64,000 bases of DNA from Vaginisenegalia massiliensis (GCF_900604935.1 NZ_UWPC01000002.1:170947-234946); one strand, 5' to 3'; shown: positions 8,651 through 17,129, counted from the stretch's first letter. Notes: generated from the letters alone by a model not told the origin. Made by a program: numbers and translations.

Positions 8651-9050
8651 AGCTTTAGTTTCTCAATCATTGTATTTGGAAGCTTTCAATCAAATTTATG
8701 ACCAGTTAAGTCGAAAGAACCCATTATTGTCTAGGCGTCAATTATTTTCTGATTTGATCGATCAAGGAATTCTTGAATCAAATGGATTGCCAACTCAATT
8801 GGCTATACAAGAAGAATTCATCAAGGTTTATCAAGAAGTTGAAAACATGTCTTTTTCTGAATTTTTGAATTTATATCCTTTTTTTAATGAATATGATGCC
8901 TGTCATTTTGAATATGTTAATGGATATTGGGAGATGGATGAACATTTGTATCAGATGTTGCAACTTGAAATTCAAGCCAACTTATTAAGTGATGATGCTC
9001 TTTATCAGCTGCAGGTTTACTTTGAAGATCGTAAAATTAATGGGGAATAA
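8610..9050 (+). CDS. Uncharacterised protein overlapping rpmF in the zinc cassette
   Basis: A 146-residue ORF overlapping the end of rpmF by 41 bases if the ATG at 8610 is used. That ATG has no visible binding site; a TTG at 8637 lies ten bases after AAAGGA and would give 137 residues and a 14-base overlap, suggesting translational coupling. I do not recognise the family. A segment 'LIDQGILESNGLPTQLAIQE' resembles the 'NGxPTQxAI' motif seen near the ends of some phage antirepressor-type proteins, but this is weak. The rest is acidic and aromatic ('NLYPFFNEYDACHFEYVNGYW'), with one cysteine. No signal peptide or membrane segment. Its place between zinc-sparing ribosomal genes and adcA suggests a role under zinc limitation. 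Confidence 0.7.
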   Translation: MEPTKDVRFLKKNKALVSQSLYLEAFNQIYDQLSRKNPLLSRRQLFSDLIDQGILESNGLPTQLAIQEEFIKVYQEVENMSFSEFLNLYPFFNEYDACHFEYVNGYWEMDEHLYQMLQLEIQANLLSDDALYQLQVYFEDRKINGE

Positions 9051-9164
9051 GTTTATATATTATTGTTTTCCTTAAGTTTGGATTGTTCACTTGAAAGAAA
9101 AATAATATGCTGCCAATTCCAATCATGATCTCTTCTATAATAAAGACGGATGAAAATAGAATAG

Positions 9165-9220
9165 TTGACAAATTCATATTAAACCGTTATGATTACATAC
9201 GGTTTAAAGATAATCATTAC
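9165..9220 (+). promoter_or_regulatory. adcA promoter with Zur-like operators
   Basis: A near-consensus promoter, TTGACA (9165-9170), 17 bases, TATGAT (9188-9193). The -10 sits inside a perfect 9-bp inverted repeat, TTAAACCGT ... ACGGTTTAA (9179-9207). The 16 bases 9181-9196 match the Zur half AAATCGTAATNATTAC at about 14 positions. A second TAATCATTAC core, identical to the centre of a Zur box, lies at 9211-9220 just before the binding site. Repression by a zinc-responsive Fur-family protein is inferred; the streptococcal AdcR consensus fits less well. Confidence 0.65.
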
Positions 9221-9235
9221 AAAAGGAGAATATGA

Positions 9236-10354
9236 ATGACGTTTAAAAAATTCAATATTATTTTATTGGCTGTTGCTTTCTTAACCTTTGGAAGCTTTGG
9301 TCATGGATTAGCAAAAGTACAAGCAAGCGATAAGAAGCAAGTTGTTACAACTTTCTATCCTGTTTACTATTTAACACAACGTATTGCCGGCGATAAGATG
9401 GATGTCACCATGTTACTTGAAGCTAATCAGGATGCTCATGATTATGAAACAAGTGCCAAAGATGTTGCTAGAATTCAAGAAGCTGATGCCTTTGTTTATC
9501 AAAGTGATGAAATGGAACATTTCGTAGCAGATGTAACAAAATCATTGGACACCAACAAAACCAAAGTTGTCATGTCAACACAAGGGATTGACTTACTAAA
9601 AGGAGCCGGTCATGATCATGCCCACGAAGGCGAAGACCACGCTCACGAAGGTGAAGATCACGCTCACGAAGGTGAAGACCATGCTCACGAAGGTGAAGAC
9701 CACGCTCACGAAGGTGAAGACCACGCTCATGAAGGTGAAGACCACGCTCATGAAGGTGAAGACCACGCTCATGAAGGCGAAGATCATGCTCACGAGGGAG
9801 AAGACCACGCTCATGAAGAAGGTGAAGCTGGACACCATCATGAATACGATCCTCATACTTGGACAGATCCAATGACTTATGCTAAACAAGCGGAAGTCAT
9901 CAAAAAAGCCTTAGTGGAAATTGATCCTGATAATGCTAAAAGCTATGAAGCTAATACCCAAAAATTAGTAGAAGATTTAACTCAATTAGATAAAGAGTAT
10001 AAAGAAAAGTTAGCTAAGTTGGACAATAAAACAATTGTTGTGCAACATGCGGCCTTTGGTTATATGGCACATGCTTATGGATTGACTCAAGAATCCATTA
10101 CCGGAATTTCAACTACTCAAGAACCGAGTGCTGCGACATTGGCTGAAATGCAAAAATTTGTTAAAGATCATAAAGTGAAAACAATTTTTGTTGAACCAAG
10201 TTTAGATCAAGCCATTGCTAAAACAGTTGCTCAAGCATCAGGTGCTGAACTTCGCCCACTTCGTACTTTAGAAACCTTAAGCCAAGAAGAAATGGCAAAA
10301 GGGGAAGATTACTTAAGTGTGATGCGTGCCAACCTTGAACAATTAACTAAATAA
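9236..10354 (+). CDS. adcA: Zinc ABC transporter substrate-binding protein (AdcA/ZnuA family), His-rich
   Basis: A cluster A-I binding protein (TroA-like) for zinc uptake, 372 residues. It has a signal peptide ending near 'AKVQA-SDKK', then the ZnuA fold: 'TTFYPVYYLTQRIAG', 'DAHDYETSAKDVARI', the His-rich loop, 'EYDPHTWTDP', and 'VQHAAFGYMAHAYGL'. The loop holds nine copies of HAHEGED, far longer than usual, and probably captures zinc. There is no C-terminal ZinT domain, unlike streptococcal AdcA. There is also no lipobox cysteine, which is odd for a Gram-positive binding protein. The start has AAAAGGAGAATATGA upstream. No adcBC genes are adjacent, so the membrane and ATPase subunits must be elsewhere. 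Confidence 0.92.
   Translation: MTFKKFNIILLAVAFLTFGSFGHGLAKVQASDKKQVVTTFYPVYYLTQRIAGDKMDVTMLLEANQDAHDYETSAKDVARIQEADAFVYQSDEMEHFVADVTKSLDTNKTKVVMSTQGIDLLKGAGHDHAHEGEDHAHEGEDHAHEGEDHAHEGEDHAHEGEDHAHEGEDHAHEGEDHAHEGEDHAHEGEDHAHEEGEAGHHHEYDPHTWTDPMTYAKQAEVIKKALVEIDPDNAKSYEANTQKLVEDLTQLDKEYKEKLAKLDNKTIVVQHAAFGYMAHAYGLTQESITGISTTQEPSAATLAEMQKFVKDHKVKTIFVEPSLDQAIAKTVAQASGAELRPLRTLETLSQEEMAKGEDYLSVMRANLEQLTK
9617..9817 (+). repeat. 21-bp tandem repeat encoding HAHEGED units in adcA
   Basis: Nine consecutive in-frame 21-bp units encode HAHEGED, followed by a partial HAHE. Copies differ only by silent changes (CAC/CAT, GAA/GAG, GGC/GGT), so the array is old enough to have drifted but still in frame. 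Copy number is likely to vary between strains, changing the number of metal-binding histidines without breaking the gene. Confidence 0.95.
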
Positions 10355-10361
10355 TCTGCGA

Positions 10362-10386
10362 AAGCCATCTTATGATGGCTTTTTTT
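10362..10386 (+). terminator. Intrinsic terminator after adcA
   Basis: AGCCATC-TTAT-GATGGCT followed by TTTTTT, 7 bp stem with a T tail, just after the adcA stop. Confidence 0.88.
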
Positions 10387-10499
10387 ATTTCTCTGATTTC
10401 AAATACCTCGTTCAATATAGTAAAATTATCAAAGATAAAAATTATTATCATAAATACAAAATTCTCTCATTAAATTTTTAATTTAATTCAAGAATACGC

Positions 10500-10528
10500 T
10501 TGCATTATGAGATGGAATGAATTATTAT
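10500..10528 (+). promoter_or_regulatory. Probable promoter of first oppA
   Basis: TTGCAT at 10500-10505 is separated by 17 bases from TATTAT at 10523-10528, upstream of the oppA binding site. The surrounding 190 bases are strongly AT-rich and hold no other feature I can identify. Confidence 0.5.
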
Positions 10529-10576
10529 TAGAATAAGATTAGATATTAAAAATCAATGAATTTTCGGAGGGATATC

Positions 10577-12334
10577 ATGAGTAAACTTTTAATTAAACGT
10601 GCTTCCTTATTGGCCGCTACTTTAACCCTAGGTTCAGCTACTGTTGGGTCATTAGCTCCTGTCTACGCTGCAGCCCCTAAATTTAACACTGAAGTGAAAA
10701 ATGAAGGGACAGCCATCAAAGGTGGCGTCTTAAAATATGCTTTAGTAGGCGATCCATTTGAAGGTGTGATGAGTCCAATGTTATCAGATTCAAAACCTGA
10801 TGCTGACATTGAAGCTTTCTTTAATCCATCACTTTATGGTTACGATGAAAACTTTGTAATTGATGATTCTGGTTTTGCTAAAGTAGAATTCAATAAAGAT
10901 GAAAAGACAGCAACTATCAAAATTCCAGAAAATACTAAATGGGATGATGGCCAACCATTAACAATCGATGATGTTATTTTCCCATATTATGTAGTCGGCT
11001 CGAAAGATTATACTGGAGTACGTTATGATGAACGTTTCGAAAACATTGAAGGTATGACTGAATATCACAAAGGCGAAGCCAAAGAAATTTCTGGTTTAGA
11101 GCGTGTAGATGATTATACCTTGAAAGTTCACTATAAGAATTTCAACAACTCAATGATGCAAGCAGGTGGTGGTGTTTCTGAATATGTAGCACCTAAACAT
11201 ATTTTAGAAAAAGAAGACATTGCCAAATTAGAAGACAGCCCTTATGTTCGTAAGAACCCAGTTGGCTTCGGTCCATTTAAAGTTAAATCAGTTGTACCTG
11301 GTGAGTCAGTAGAGTTGGTTGCTAATGAATACTACTACAAAGGTAAACCTAAATTAGACGGCGTTGTCATTGACGTAGTGTCTCCAACTTCAGCTGTTGC
11401 TGAAATGAAGGCTGGTAAATATGATATTGCCAAATTACCAACGGATGAATATGAAACATTTAAAGATGCTAAGAATTTTACTAACTTAGGTCAAGTTTCA
11501 AATGCTTATACTTACATTGGTTTCAAAATGGGTAAATGGGACGCTAAAAAAGGCGAAAACGTGATGGATCCTAAGAAAGTCACAGCTAATAAAGCCTTAC
11601 GTCAAGCGATGGCTTATGCAATTGATAACAATGCCGTAGGTGAAAAATTCTATAATGGCTTACGTATCTCTGCTAACTCTCCTATCGTTCCTGTTTATAA
11701 AGACTACTATAATAAAGATGCTAAAGCTTATAAGTATGACCCTGAAAAGGCTAAACAAGTTTTAGCTAAAGCAGGCTTCAAAGATAAAGATGGCGATGGA
11801 TTCGTTGAAGATCCAAAAGGAAAAGCATTCAAACTTAAATTTGCGTCTATGTCTGGTGGCGAAACAGCTGAACCATTAGCGCAATACTATTTAGAAGCTT
11901 GGAAACAAGTGGGTATCAACGTTGAATTAGTGGATGGCCGTTTAATGGAAATGAATGCTTTCTATGAACGTGTAGAGAAAGATGATCCAAATGTAGATGT
12001 CTTCCAAGCTGCATGGTCTACTGGTGGTGACCCAGATCCAGCTGGTTTATACAGTCGTATTGCTCAATTCAACTATTCACGCTTCTCTTCTAAAGAAAAC
12101 GACCAATTATTAGCGGATATTGCATCTGATAAATCATTTGATCCTGCCTATAAGAAAGAAGCTTTCTTCAAATGGCAAGATTACTTCCAAGAAGAATTAC
12201 CAATTATCCCAACATTATTCCGTTATGAAGTAACAGCAGTAAACAAACGCGTATCTAACTACAATATTAAATTCGGTTCTGAAACCGATTGGGAAACAGT
12301 AGAATTATTAGCTGATAAACCAGCAGCTGAATAA
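10577..12334 (+). CDS. oppA: Oligopeptide ABC transporter substrate-binding protein OppA (paralog 1)
   Basis: Extracellular peptide receptor for OppDFBC, SBP_bac_5 family, 585 residues. The ATG at 10556 is weaker; the ATG at 10577 follows TCGGAGGGATATC and is the likely start. The signal peptide (about residues 1-31) ends at an A-X-A site ('APVYA-AAPKF') and has no lipobox cysteine. The mature protein has family features: 'GGVLKYALVGDPFEG', 'ENTKWDDGQPLTIDDV', 'NPVGFGPFKVKS', 'LRQAMAYAIDN' and 'DGFVEDPKG'. Two close paralogs lie at 23112 and 25075. It is transcribed alone between its own promoter and a strong terminator. Confidence 0.92.
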   Translation: MSKLLIKRASLLAATLTLGSATVGSLAPVYAAAPKFNTEVKNEGTAIKGGVLKYALVGDPFEGVMSPMLSDSKPDADIEAFFNPSLYGYDENFVIDDSGFAKVEFNKDEKTATIKIPENTKWDDGQPLTIDDVIFPYYVVGSKDYTGVRYDERFENIEGMTEYHKGEAKEISGLERVDDYTLKVHYKNFNNSMMQAGGGVSEYVAPKHILEKEDIAKLEDSPYVRKNPVGFGPFKVKSVVPGESVELVANEYYYKGKPKLDGVVIDVVSPTSAVAEMKAGKYDIAKLPTDEYETFKDAKNFTNLGQVSNAYTYIGFKMGKWDAKKGENVMDPKKVTANKALRQAMAYAIDNNAVGEKFYNGLRISANSPIVPVYKDYYNKDAKAYKYDPEKAKQVLAKAGFKDKDGDGFVEDPKGKAFKLKFASMSGGETAEPLAQYYLEAWKQVGINVELVDGRLMEMNAFYERVEKDDPNVDVFQAAWSTGGDPDPAGLYSRIAQFNYSRFSSKENDQLLADIASDKSFDPAYKKEAFFKWQDYFQEELPIIPTLFRYEVTAVNKRVSNYNIKFGSETDWETVELLADKPAAE

Positions 12335-12361
12335 TTAAAAAACACTATTTATCCTAAACAT

Positions 12362-12408
12362 AATAACCCCCCGTTTATTAACTAAGTTAATAAGCGGGGG
12401 GTTATTTG
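12362..12408. terminator. Bidirectional terminator between oppA and mga-like genes
   Basis: A GC-rich stem AATAACCCCCCG / CGGGGGGTTATT with an AT-rich inner stem (TTATTAACT/AGTTAATAA). It lies between convergent genes and could stop transcription from both sides. Confidence 0.85.
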
Positions 12409-12438
12409 GTGTTTTATGTGGATCAATTTAATTTGAAT

Positions 12439-13956
12439 TTATGTCAGCTGATACTGATATCGTTTAGCGTTACGTTCTTTTCTAATTTTCACAATTTCAT
12501 TAAAAATGTTTTCGTAATCAGTTTTGTCCAAGAAATAATTAGTAGAGATGCAGTGAGGGTGTAAGTCTTTAGGCATTCTGAAAGGAGCCAATACTAAATC
12601 ATAAGACTTGAGACGGTCAGGTAAATAAAGCGATTCAAAATAGTTAGGCCCGTCATAAAAAGAAATTTGAATTTGATTGGAGAATTCACACGATAAAATG
12701 TCGTGGATAAGATCAATCATGCCGTCATGGTAGCCTTTTAGAATGATTAATTTTATCGGCTTGTTAAAATGATTTAAATGATAATAGAGATCTTTCCATA
12801 TGGTAAAGATTTCATCCATGAAATGGTGAATGAGCTGAACGTTAGCATTAAACTGACAGAAATTAATATATTCTGCTACCTTATGATAGATGTAATGATA
12901 AAATTTAGGGAAGTTTGTTTGAATGACTTTAAAATATGGTAGACGATAATTTAAGATGAAGTCTTGATTTACGGGGAAATAATAATGGTGGCAGGTAGAG
13001 TTATGAATAGCAAGTAGTACGTCTTCCAAATTGGGACAGTCTAGTTTGAATTCATCACAAGTGTCTAGAATAATCTCTTTCATAAATTGATTTTGCTTAG
13101 CAATTTTTCCATGATCAGATAATAATTTTGTAAGATAGATGTTATTAGGAGCAAAATAATTATCAAAATAAGGAAAGAACATATCAAAGCCAGTGAGTTT
13201 TTTAGGATCAAGCTTATAATGAGTAGCAAAATATTCTTTAATTGAAGATAGATTTTGTCTATCTTTTCGACTTGTACTCATTTGAGGCCAAGAACTAGCT
13301 TCAACATTATATCCTTGACTAATTCGATGAACATTAATCAAAATAGCAATCATTAATTGATTATATTGACTAAAATTGGGTTGATAGTTGATTTGTCTTA
13401 GGCATTGATTATAAAAATCATAAAAATTGGAAGGAATGATTTCTTGAAGTGGATTATTTGTAGGTGATAAGATCTCGGAAAAATAGCGTTGATAAAATAA
13501 GCGATAGTGACCTTCATTGCCTAAAATTTGGCAAGGATTGTTACTAATCTGTAAGTTGAATCCATTATCTTGGAAATACTGATTAATCTTTTTGATTAAA
13601 CGATATAAAGAAGTGCGACTAATGAGTAACATTTCTTCAATATCGGTTAGTATCAAAGATACTTGAAAAAATAAATAATTTAGTAAATGAAAAGCAGGGC
13701 TCTCAGTTAAAAAGTAATGGTAAATTTTTTTAAAGTCATTAGACCTATCCATTTTCAAAGAGCAATATTGATTGATTCGCTCGATTTCCATAAATGGGAA
13801 CTGCTCATGCAATTGATCAACATCAGCAAGGAATGTTTTTTCAGATATACTAAGATCTTGAAGAACTTGTTCAATAAAAACAGGCTCATCAAGTTTGAAG
13901 AAGTATTCACAGATAGTAATCTGCCGACGCTCATAACGATTGAGTAGGTTTTTCAT
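12439..13956 (-). CDS. Mga-family transcriptional regulator (paralog 2)
   Basis: A 505-residue protein with the layout of Mga/AtxA virulence regulators: two N-terminal helix-turn-helix domains (about residues 8-60 and 100-150, the second including 'LLISRTSLYRLIKKINQYF'), a central PRD-like helical region, and a C-terminal EIIB-like domain (from about residue 405, 'PIKLIILKGYHDGM'). ATG start with AAAGGATG upstream. It overlaps the end of the upstream paralog by 26 bases, so the two are co-transcribed. In the family, phosphorylation of PRD histidines by the PTS can tune activity. The likely target is the divergent surface-protein locus starting at 15976 (inference). Confidence 0.82.
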   Translation of the reverse strand: MKNLLNRYERRQITICEYFFKLDEPVFIEQVLQDLSISEKTFLADVDQLHEQFPFMEIERINQYCSLKMDRSNDFKKIYHYFLTESPAFHLLNYLFFQVSLILTDIEEMLLISRTSLYRLIKKINQYFQDNGFNLQISNNPCQILGNEGHYRLFYQRYFSEILSPTNNPLQEIIPSNFYDFYNQCLRQINYQPNFSQYNQLMIAILINVHRISQGYNVEASSWPQMSTSRKDRQNLSSIKEYFATHYKLDPKKLTGFDMFFPYFDNYFAPNNIYLTKLLSDHGKIAKQNQFMKEIILDTCDEFKLDCPNLEDVLLAIHNSTCHHYYFPVNQDFILNYRLPYFKVIQTNFPKFYHYIYHKVAEYINFCQFNANVQLIHHFMDEIFTIWKDLYYHLNHFNKPIKLIILKGYHDGMIDLIHDILSCEFSNQIQISFYDGPNYFESLYLPDRLKSYDLVLAPFRMPKDLHPHCISTNYFLDKTDYENIFNEIVKIRKERNAKRYQYQLT

Positions 13957-15454
13957 TTATGTCATCCTTTCTAGAGGATAATTGACTATGCCCTGATCGA
14001 TTAATGTCATAGATAAGGGTTAAAATTTCTTCGATATCAGGGTCAGTAGGTAAAATATTAATACATCGGAAATTTGGGTGATTAATTTCAGGAATGTCAT
14101 AATGACTTAAGATGATGTCAAATTCCTTAAGCTTTGCAGAGTCATAAGAAAAATAAGGTAAATTATAAAGGCTTATTTCTAATTGATCAGTTAATTCATA
14201 TTTCAAATAGTTGAGTAACCATTCGTTAGTAGTAGTTGATTCACTATTAAAAATCAATACTTTAATCGGAGCAGATAAGTCAAATAAACGTCGGTAAAAA
14301 TGGTGGCCGTTTAAGAGAAGAGTAAAGAAAAAACGCTTTAAAAGATTAGGTTTATGATCTAGATTTAATTCACTAAGTAATTTAGTTAATTTATTCTTTA
14401 AAAGGTTATATTCAATAGGGAAACGTAAACTAAAATAGTGAACAAGGGCATCTTCTTGTTGTGAAAGGATTGTATTCAAGGAAATATTATTATTTTCCCA
14501 ATATATTAAGTTGGATAATTTTAATGTGAGAGTGTCTATATCATCAAGTTTAAACGCTAAATCAGTTTGTAAATCATTTAGAAAATGGGTAATTATCTCA
14601 CATTGTTTATGCGTCTCTTTAGCTAGAATATTGGATTCATCAATAAGCTGTCGATCAATAATAAACCCGTGATCAAAATAAGGATAGAATAGCTGATAAT
14701 AGAAATCCGCTTTACTTAAATCAAAGGTATTGATTAAAAGGGTTGATAAGTCTGGCAATTTTTTTATTAGTGAATTAAATGATGAATTAGTTTTTTGGGG
14801 TGCAACTAAATGTTGATTTTGAATTCGTAAATAATTTACCGCGATAAGTTTAATAAAGAAATTAAAATTAGAAAATTCATTGTCCGGACTCAGTAAAGAA
14901 TAGAGTTGAAAGCAATTATTGTAAAACTTATCTAAGTTAATAGTGGAGAAGGGCCATTCCATTGGGGTATATGTTTCTGTTATGTAAGTGTAGTAGAGCT
15001 TACGAATTAAGCGTTCATCACCCATTAACTGAATTGGATTGGTTGTAATTGTAATTCTGTATTGATTTTGTAAATATTCACTGACTTTGTTCAATGTTCG
15101 ATAAAGAGTTGAAGAAGATACATTTAATTCTTGAGCCCAATCCTGAATCGACATATTTTCATAGTAGAGTAGTCCCTCTAAGAATTTAAAAGCAAGGGAA
15201 CGTTTAATAAAACTTTGATAAATGGTTGTTGGGGATATGTGATCAGCAAACCGAAAGCTATATTCAGCATTTCGTTTGGTCAAGTTTATATAGTCTAACT
15301 CTTTGGCTAAAAAATCAAAATCATTCAGCAAAATTCGAGTAGAACATTTTAAATCTTTAGCGATTTTCTTAAGAACAAAATGTTGTTCATCAGATGACAA
15401 AATTTCTAAAAGCCGCAGTTGTCTTAGTTCTGTTTTCGTTAGCAATTCACGCAA
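13931..15454 (-). CDS. Mga-family transcriptional regulator (paralog 1)
   Basis: A 507-residue homolog of the gene downstream, with the same layout: N-terminal HTH ('KKIAKDLKCSTRILLNDFDF'), a second HTH ('WAQELNVSSSTLYRTLNKV'), a PRD-like middle and an EIIB-like C-terminus ('IKVLIFNSESTTTNEWLLNY'). The start is TTG, seven bases after GGAGG; no ATG is better placed. The two paralogs are clearly divergent in sequence, so the duplication is not recent. Positioned divergently from a lipoprotein/adhesin operon across a 521-base gap that contains a repeated GGAACAT motif, which fits local control. Confidence 0.82.
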   Translation of the reverse strand: MRELLTKTELRQLRLLEILSSDEQHFVLKKIAKDLKCSTRILLNDFDFLAKELDYINLTKRNAEYSFRFADHISPTTIYQSFIKRSLAFKFLEGLLYYENMSIQDWAQELNVSSSTLYRTLNKVSEYLQNQYRITITTNPIQLMGDERLIRKLYYTYITETYTPMEWPFSTINLDKFYNNCFQLYSLLSPDNEFSNFNFFIKLIAVNYLRIQNQHLVAPQKTNSSFNSLIKKLPDLSTLLINTFDLSKADFYYQLFYPYFDHGFIIDRQLIDESNILAKETHKQCEIITHFLNDLQTDLAFKLDDIDTLTLKLSNLIYWENNNISLNTILSQQEDALVHYFSLRFPIEYNLLKNKLTKLLSELNLDHKPNLLKRFFFTLLLNGHHFYRRLFDLSAPIKVLIFNSESTTTNEWLLNYLKYELTDQLEISLYNLPYFSYDSAKLKEFDIILSHYDIPEINHPNFRCINILPTDPDIEEILTLIYDINRSGHSQLSSRKDDINEKPTQSL

Positions 15455-15975
15455 GAGCTGACCTCCTCAAATTATATACATAGATTTCTCATTCTATTTC
15501 AAATTTTTCAAGAATCAATTAAATGTTGGAACATTTATTAAAATGAATAATGTTAAAATGATTTCGGACCTTTATTTTGTTTTAAAACAATTGTTGGTTT
15601 TAAATGTCATATTTTCGTGTTCATAAATTGTTTTCTAAGATTTTAATCCGAATTGGAACATGTTTAAAAAATAACTTGGATAATTTTGTCTATTATTATA
15701 GTACGGAAATAAGAAAATTTGAACATTTTAATGATTATTTTTAAATAATGTGTAAAGGGTTCCACTTTTATCGGTCTTTCTTTTTTTATTTCAGACAAGA
15801 CTGATTGCTTTCTTACTTGGATTATCATAATTCAAACTGATTTCTAAATATTCGATAGTTTTTTGATAATTAGGAGTGGTTGATAGCAAGACTATTAATT
15901 GAGCAATTTCAAGTAAAACAATAAGCACTTTTTTGCAAGGTCATAGCAAAGAATACGTAGGAAAGGAGGATGAGG
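15455..15975. promoter_or_regulatory. Divergent intergenic region with three GGAACAT-type motifs
   Basis: A 521-base AT-rich gap between the Mga-like genes and the surface operon, with no ORF that I can support. Three direct copies of TT(G/T)GAACAT-N-TT are present at 15526, 15653 and 15718, all on the plus strand and each followed by an A/T-rich stretch. They could be binding sites for one or both Mga-like regulators. Possible promoter elements occur (for example TTGGAT at 15676 with TATTAT/TATA sequence nearby), but none is close to consensus. Confidence 0.4.
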
Positions 15976-16881
15976 GTGAAACACTTATTTAAATTACTTA
16001 TGATTTTTATGACCGTAACACTACTCGGCGCTTGTTCTAATCAAGAATCAGCTAAAGGGGGTGCTAGCTCCACGACTAAACAAGAGCTAACTAAAACAGC
16101 CCAGGTTCAACAATTTAATATTCAGCAATTTGAACCCGTTGTTAAGCCAATGTTTGCTAATCAAGCCTTTAAATCAGCTTGGTTAGACTATAAAAACTTA
16201 ATTGATAAAGTTGAATTTAATTATTTGCCAACACCAAAGGCAAAAGGATCTTCAATTAAGAGAGTAGATAGTCTTAAGCTATTGCGGGGAAAAGCAATTG
16301 AGAAGAAGCTAGGTAAGGATAGTTTGGTTAAGATATATACCTATACAACCAAAGATCCTTTTAATAAAAAAATAAGTAAAGAGCCAGGATCAGCACAAAT
16401 TGCCTTGTTTTATGAAAAAAATCAGTTGATTTTTGCTGGTGTCTATAATAATTCGGCATTATTTAAAGAAAAGAATTTATTGGATCAAAACGTAGTTAAA
16501 TCACTCGTTAAAAAACCGTTTGATTTTAAACAGCTTAAAACAAAAGAAGTGATTGTATCCGGATTTGGAACAACAGTAGTCAATAATCATGCTTACGGTG
16601 TGATTTCAATGCCGAGCGGTGACATAAAAAATCCAACAATGGAATATTTTGCCATCGTTAAGGGTAAATTAGATTATATTACGACCAAAGCAATGGCAGA
16701 AGCTGCTAAAAATGAAATATCATTTACCATTGAAGCTATGAATGATTATCTTGTTAATGATTCGAATGAATTCTACAAAATTCATAAAAACGAGTCGGAA
16801 ACTAATAAAGATAAAATGGAAAAAGAAGATACTAAAAAAGACAAAAATAAGTCTGATGATTCTGCAACAAACAAAGATTAA
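15976..16881 (+). CDS. Putative surface lipoprotein of unknown function
   Basis: Start chosen at GTG 15976, six bases after GGAGG; the ATG at 15970 abuts that site and is unlikely. The 301-residue product has a lipoprotein signal peptide with lipobox 'LLGAC', cysteine near residue 20. The mature part is rich in Lys and has no domain I recognise; segments include 'DSLVKIYTYTTKDPF', 'IALFYEKNQLIFAGVYNNSA' and 'EYFAIVKGKLDYITTKAM'. The last ~30 residues are a charged Lys/Asp/Glu/Asn tail. It lies 24 bases before the adhesin gene and is probably co-transcribed with it. It proves that this organism uses the lipobox, which matters for the binding proteins that lack one. Confidence 0.8.
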   Translation: MKHLFKLLMIFMTVTLLGACSNQESAKGGASSTTKQELTKTAQVQQFNIQQFEPVVKPMFANQAFKSAWLDYKNLIDKVEFNYLPTPKAKGSSIKRVDSLKLLRGKAIEKKLGKDSLVKIYTYTTKDPFNKKISKEPGSAQIALFYEKNQLIFAGVYNNSALFKEKNLLDQNVVKSLVKKPFDFKQLKTKEVIVSGFGTTVVNNHAYGVISMPSGDIKNPTMEYFAIVKGKLDYITTKAMAEAAKNEISFTIEAMNDYLVNDSNEFYKIHKNESETNKDKMEKEDTKKDKNKSDDSATNKD

Positions 16882-17122
16882 TAATTGGGGAGGAAAAAAT
16901 TTATTATGACAAAATCATGGAGATTTTACAAATGGTTATTCACGATTGCCATTTTATTAGGCCTTTCAATTGTGGGTACCTCAACAGTTGAAGCTGCTGG
17001 AGAATATCAGGGGTATGATTTAAATGATGGAACTAATCAATCCATTGCCTTATATGTCAAAGAAACTGGTGTAGATCCAAATGCTGCCACAGATAAAATT
17101 GTATACTGTTTTAATGTAACGA

Positions 17123-17129
17123 GGGGGGG
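17123..17129 (+). repeat. Poly-G tract (G7) at the adhesin frameshift
   Basis: Seven Gs in otherwise AT-rich DNA, 13 codons after the conserved thioester cysteine region begins. With seven Gs translation stops at TAA 17143-17145; with six Gs it continues as 'VTRGVPTPINGG' into the rest of the thioester domain. Such tracts change length by slipped-strand mispairing. An assembly or base-calling error in the homopolymer would look the same. Confidence 0.75.

Noticed and set aside
9165..9220. AdcR operator at the adcA promoter
   Set aside because: The TTAACYRGTTAA pattern is not present; the TTAAACC/GGTTTAA arms are too far apart, while the Zur-type alignment covers more positions.
9570..9889. 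Overlapping ORFs in other frames and on the minus strand across the His-rich part of adcA
   Set aside because: They are open only because the 21-bp repeat has no stops in several frames; products are simple repeats (for example LHLRERG) with no start signals.
12439..15454. BglG/LicT-type antiterminators as the identity of the two minus-strand regulators
   Set aside because: They are ~505 residues with two N-terminal HTH segments rather than an RNA-binding CAT domain, and no ribonucleic antiterminator or sugar PTS operon is adjacent; Mga fits better.
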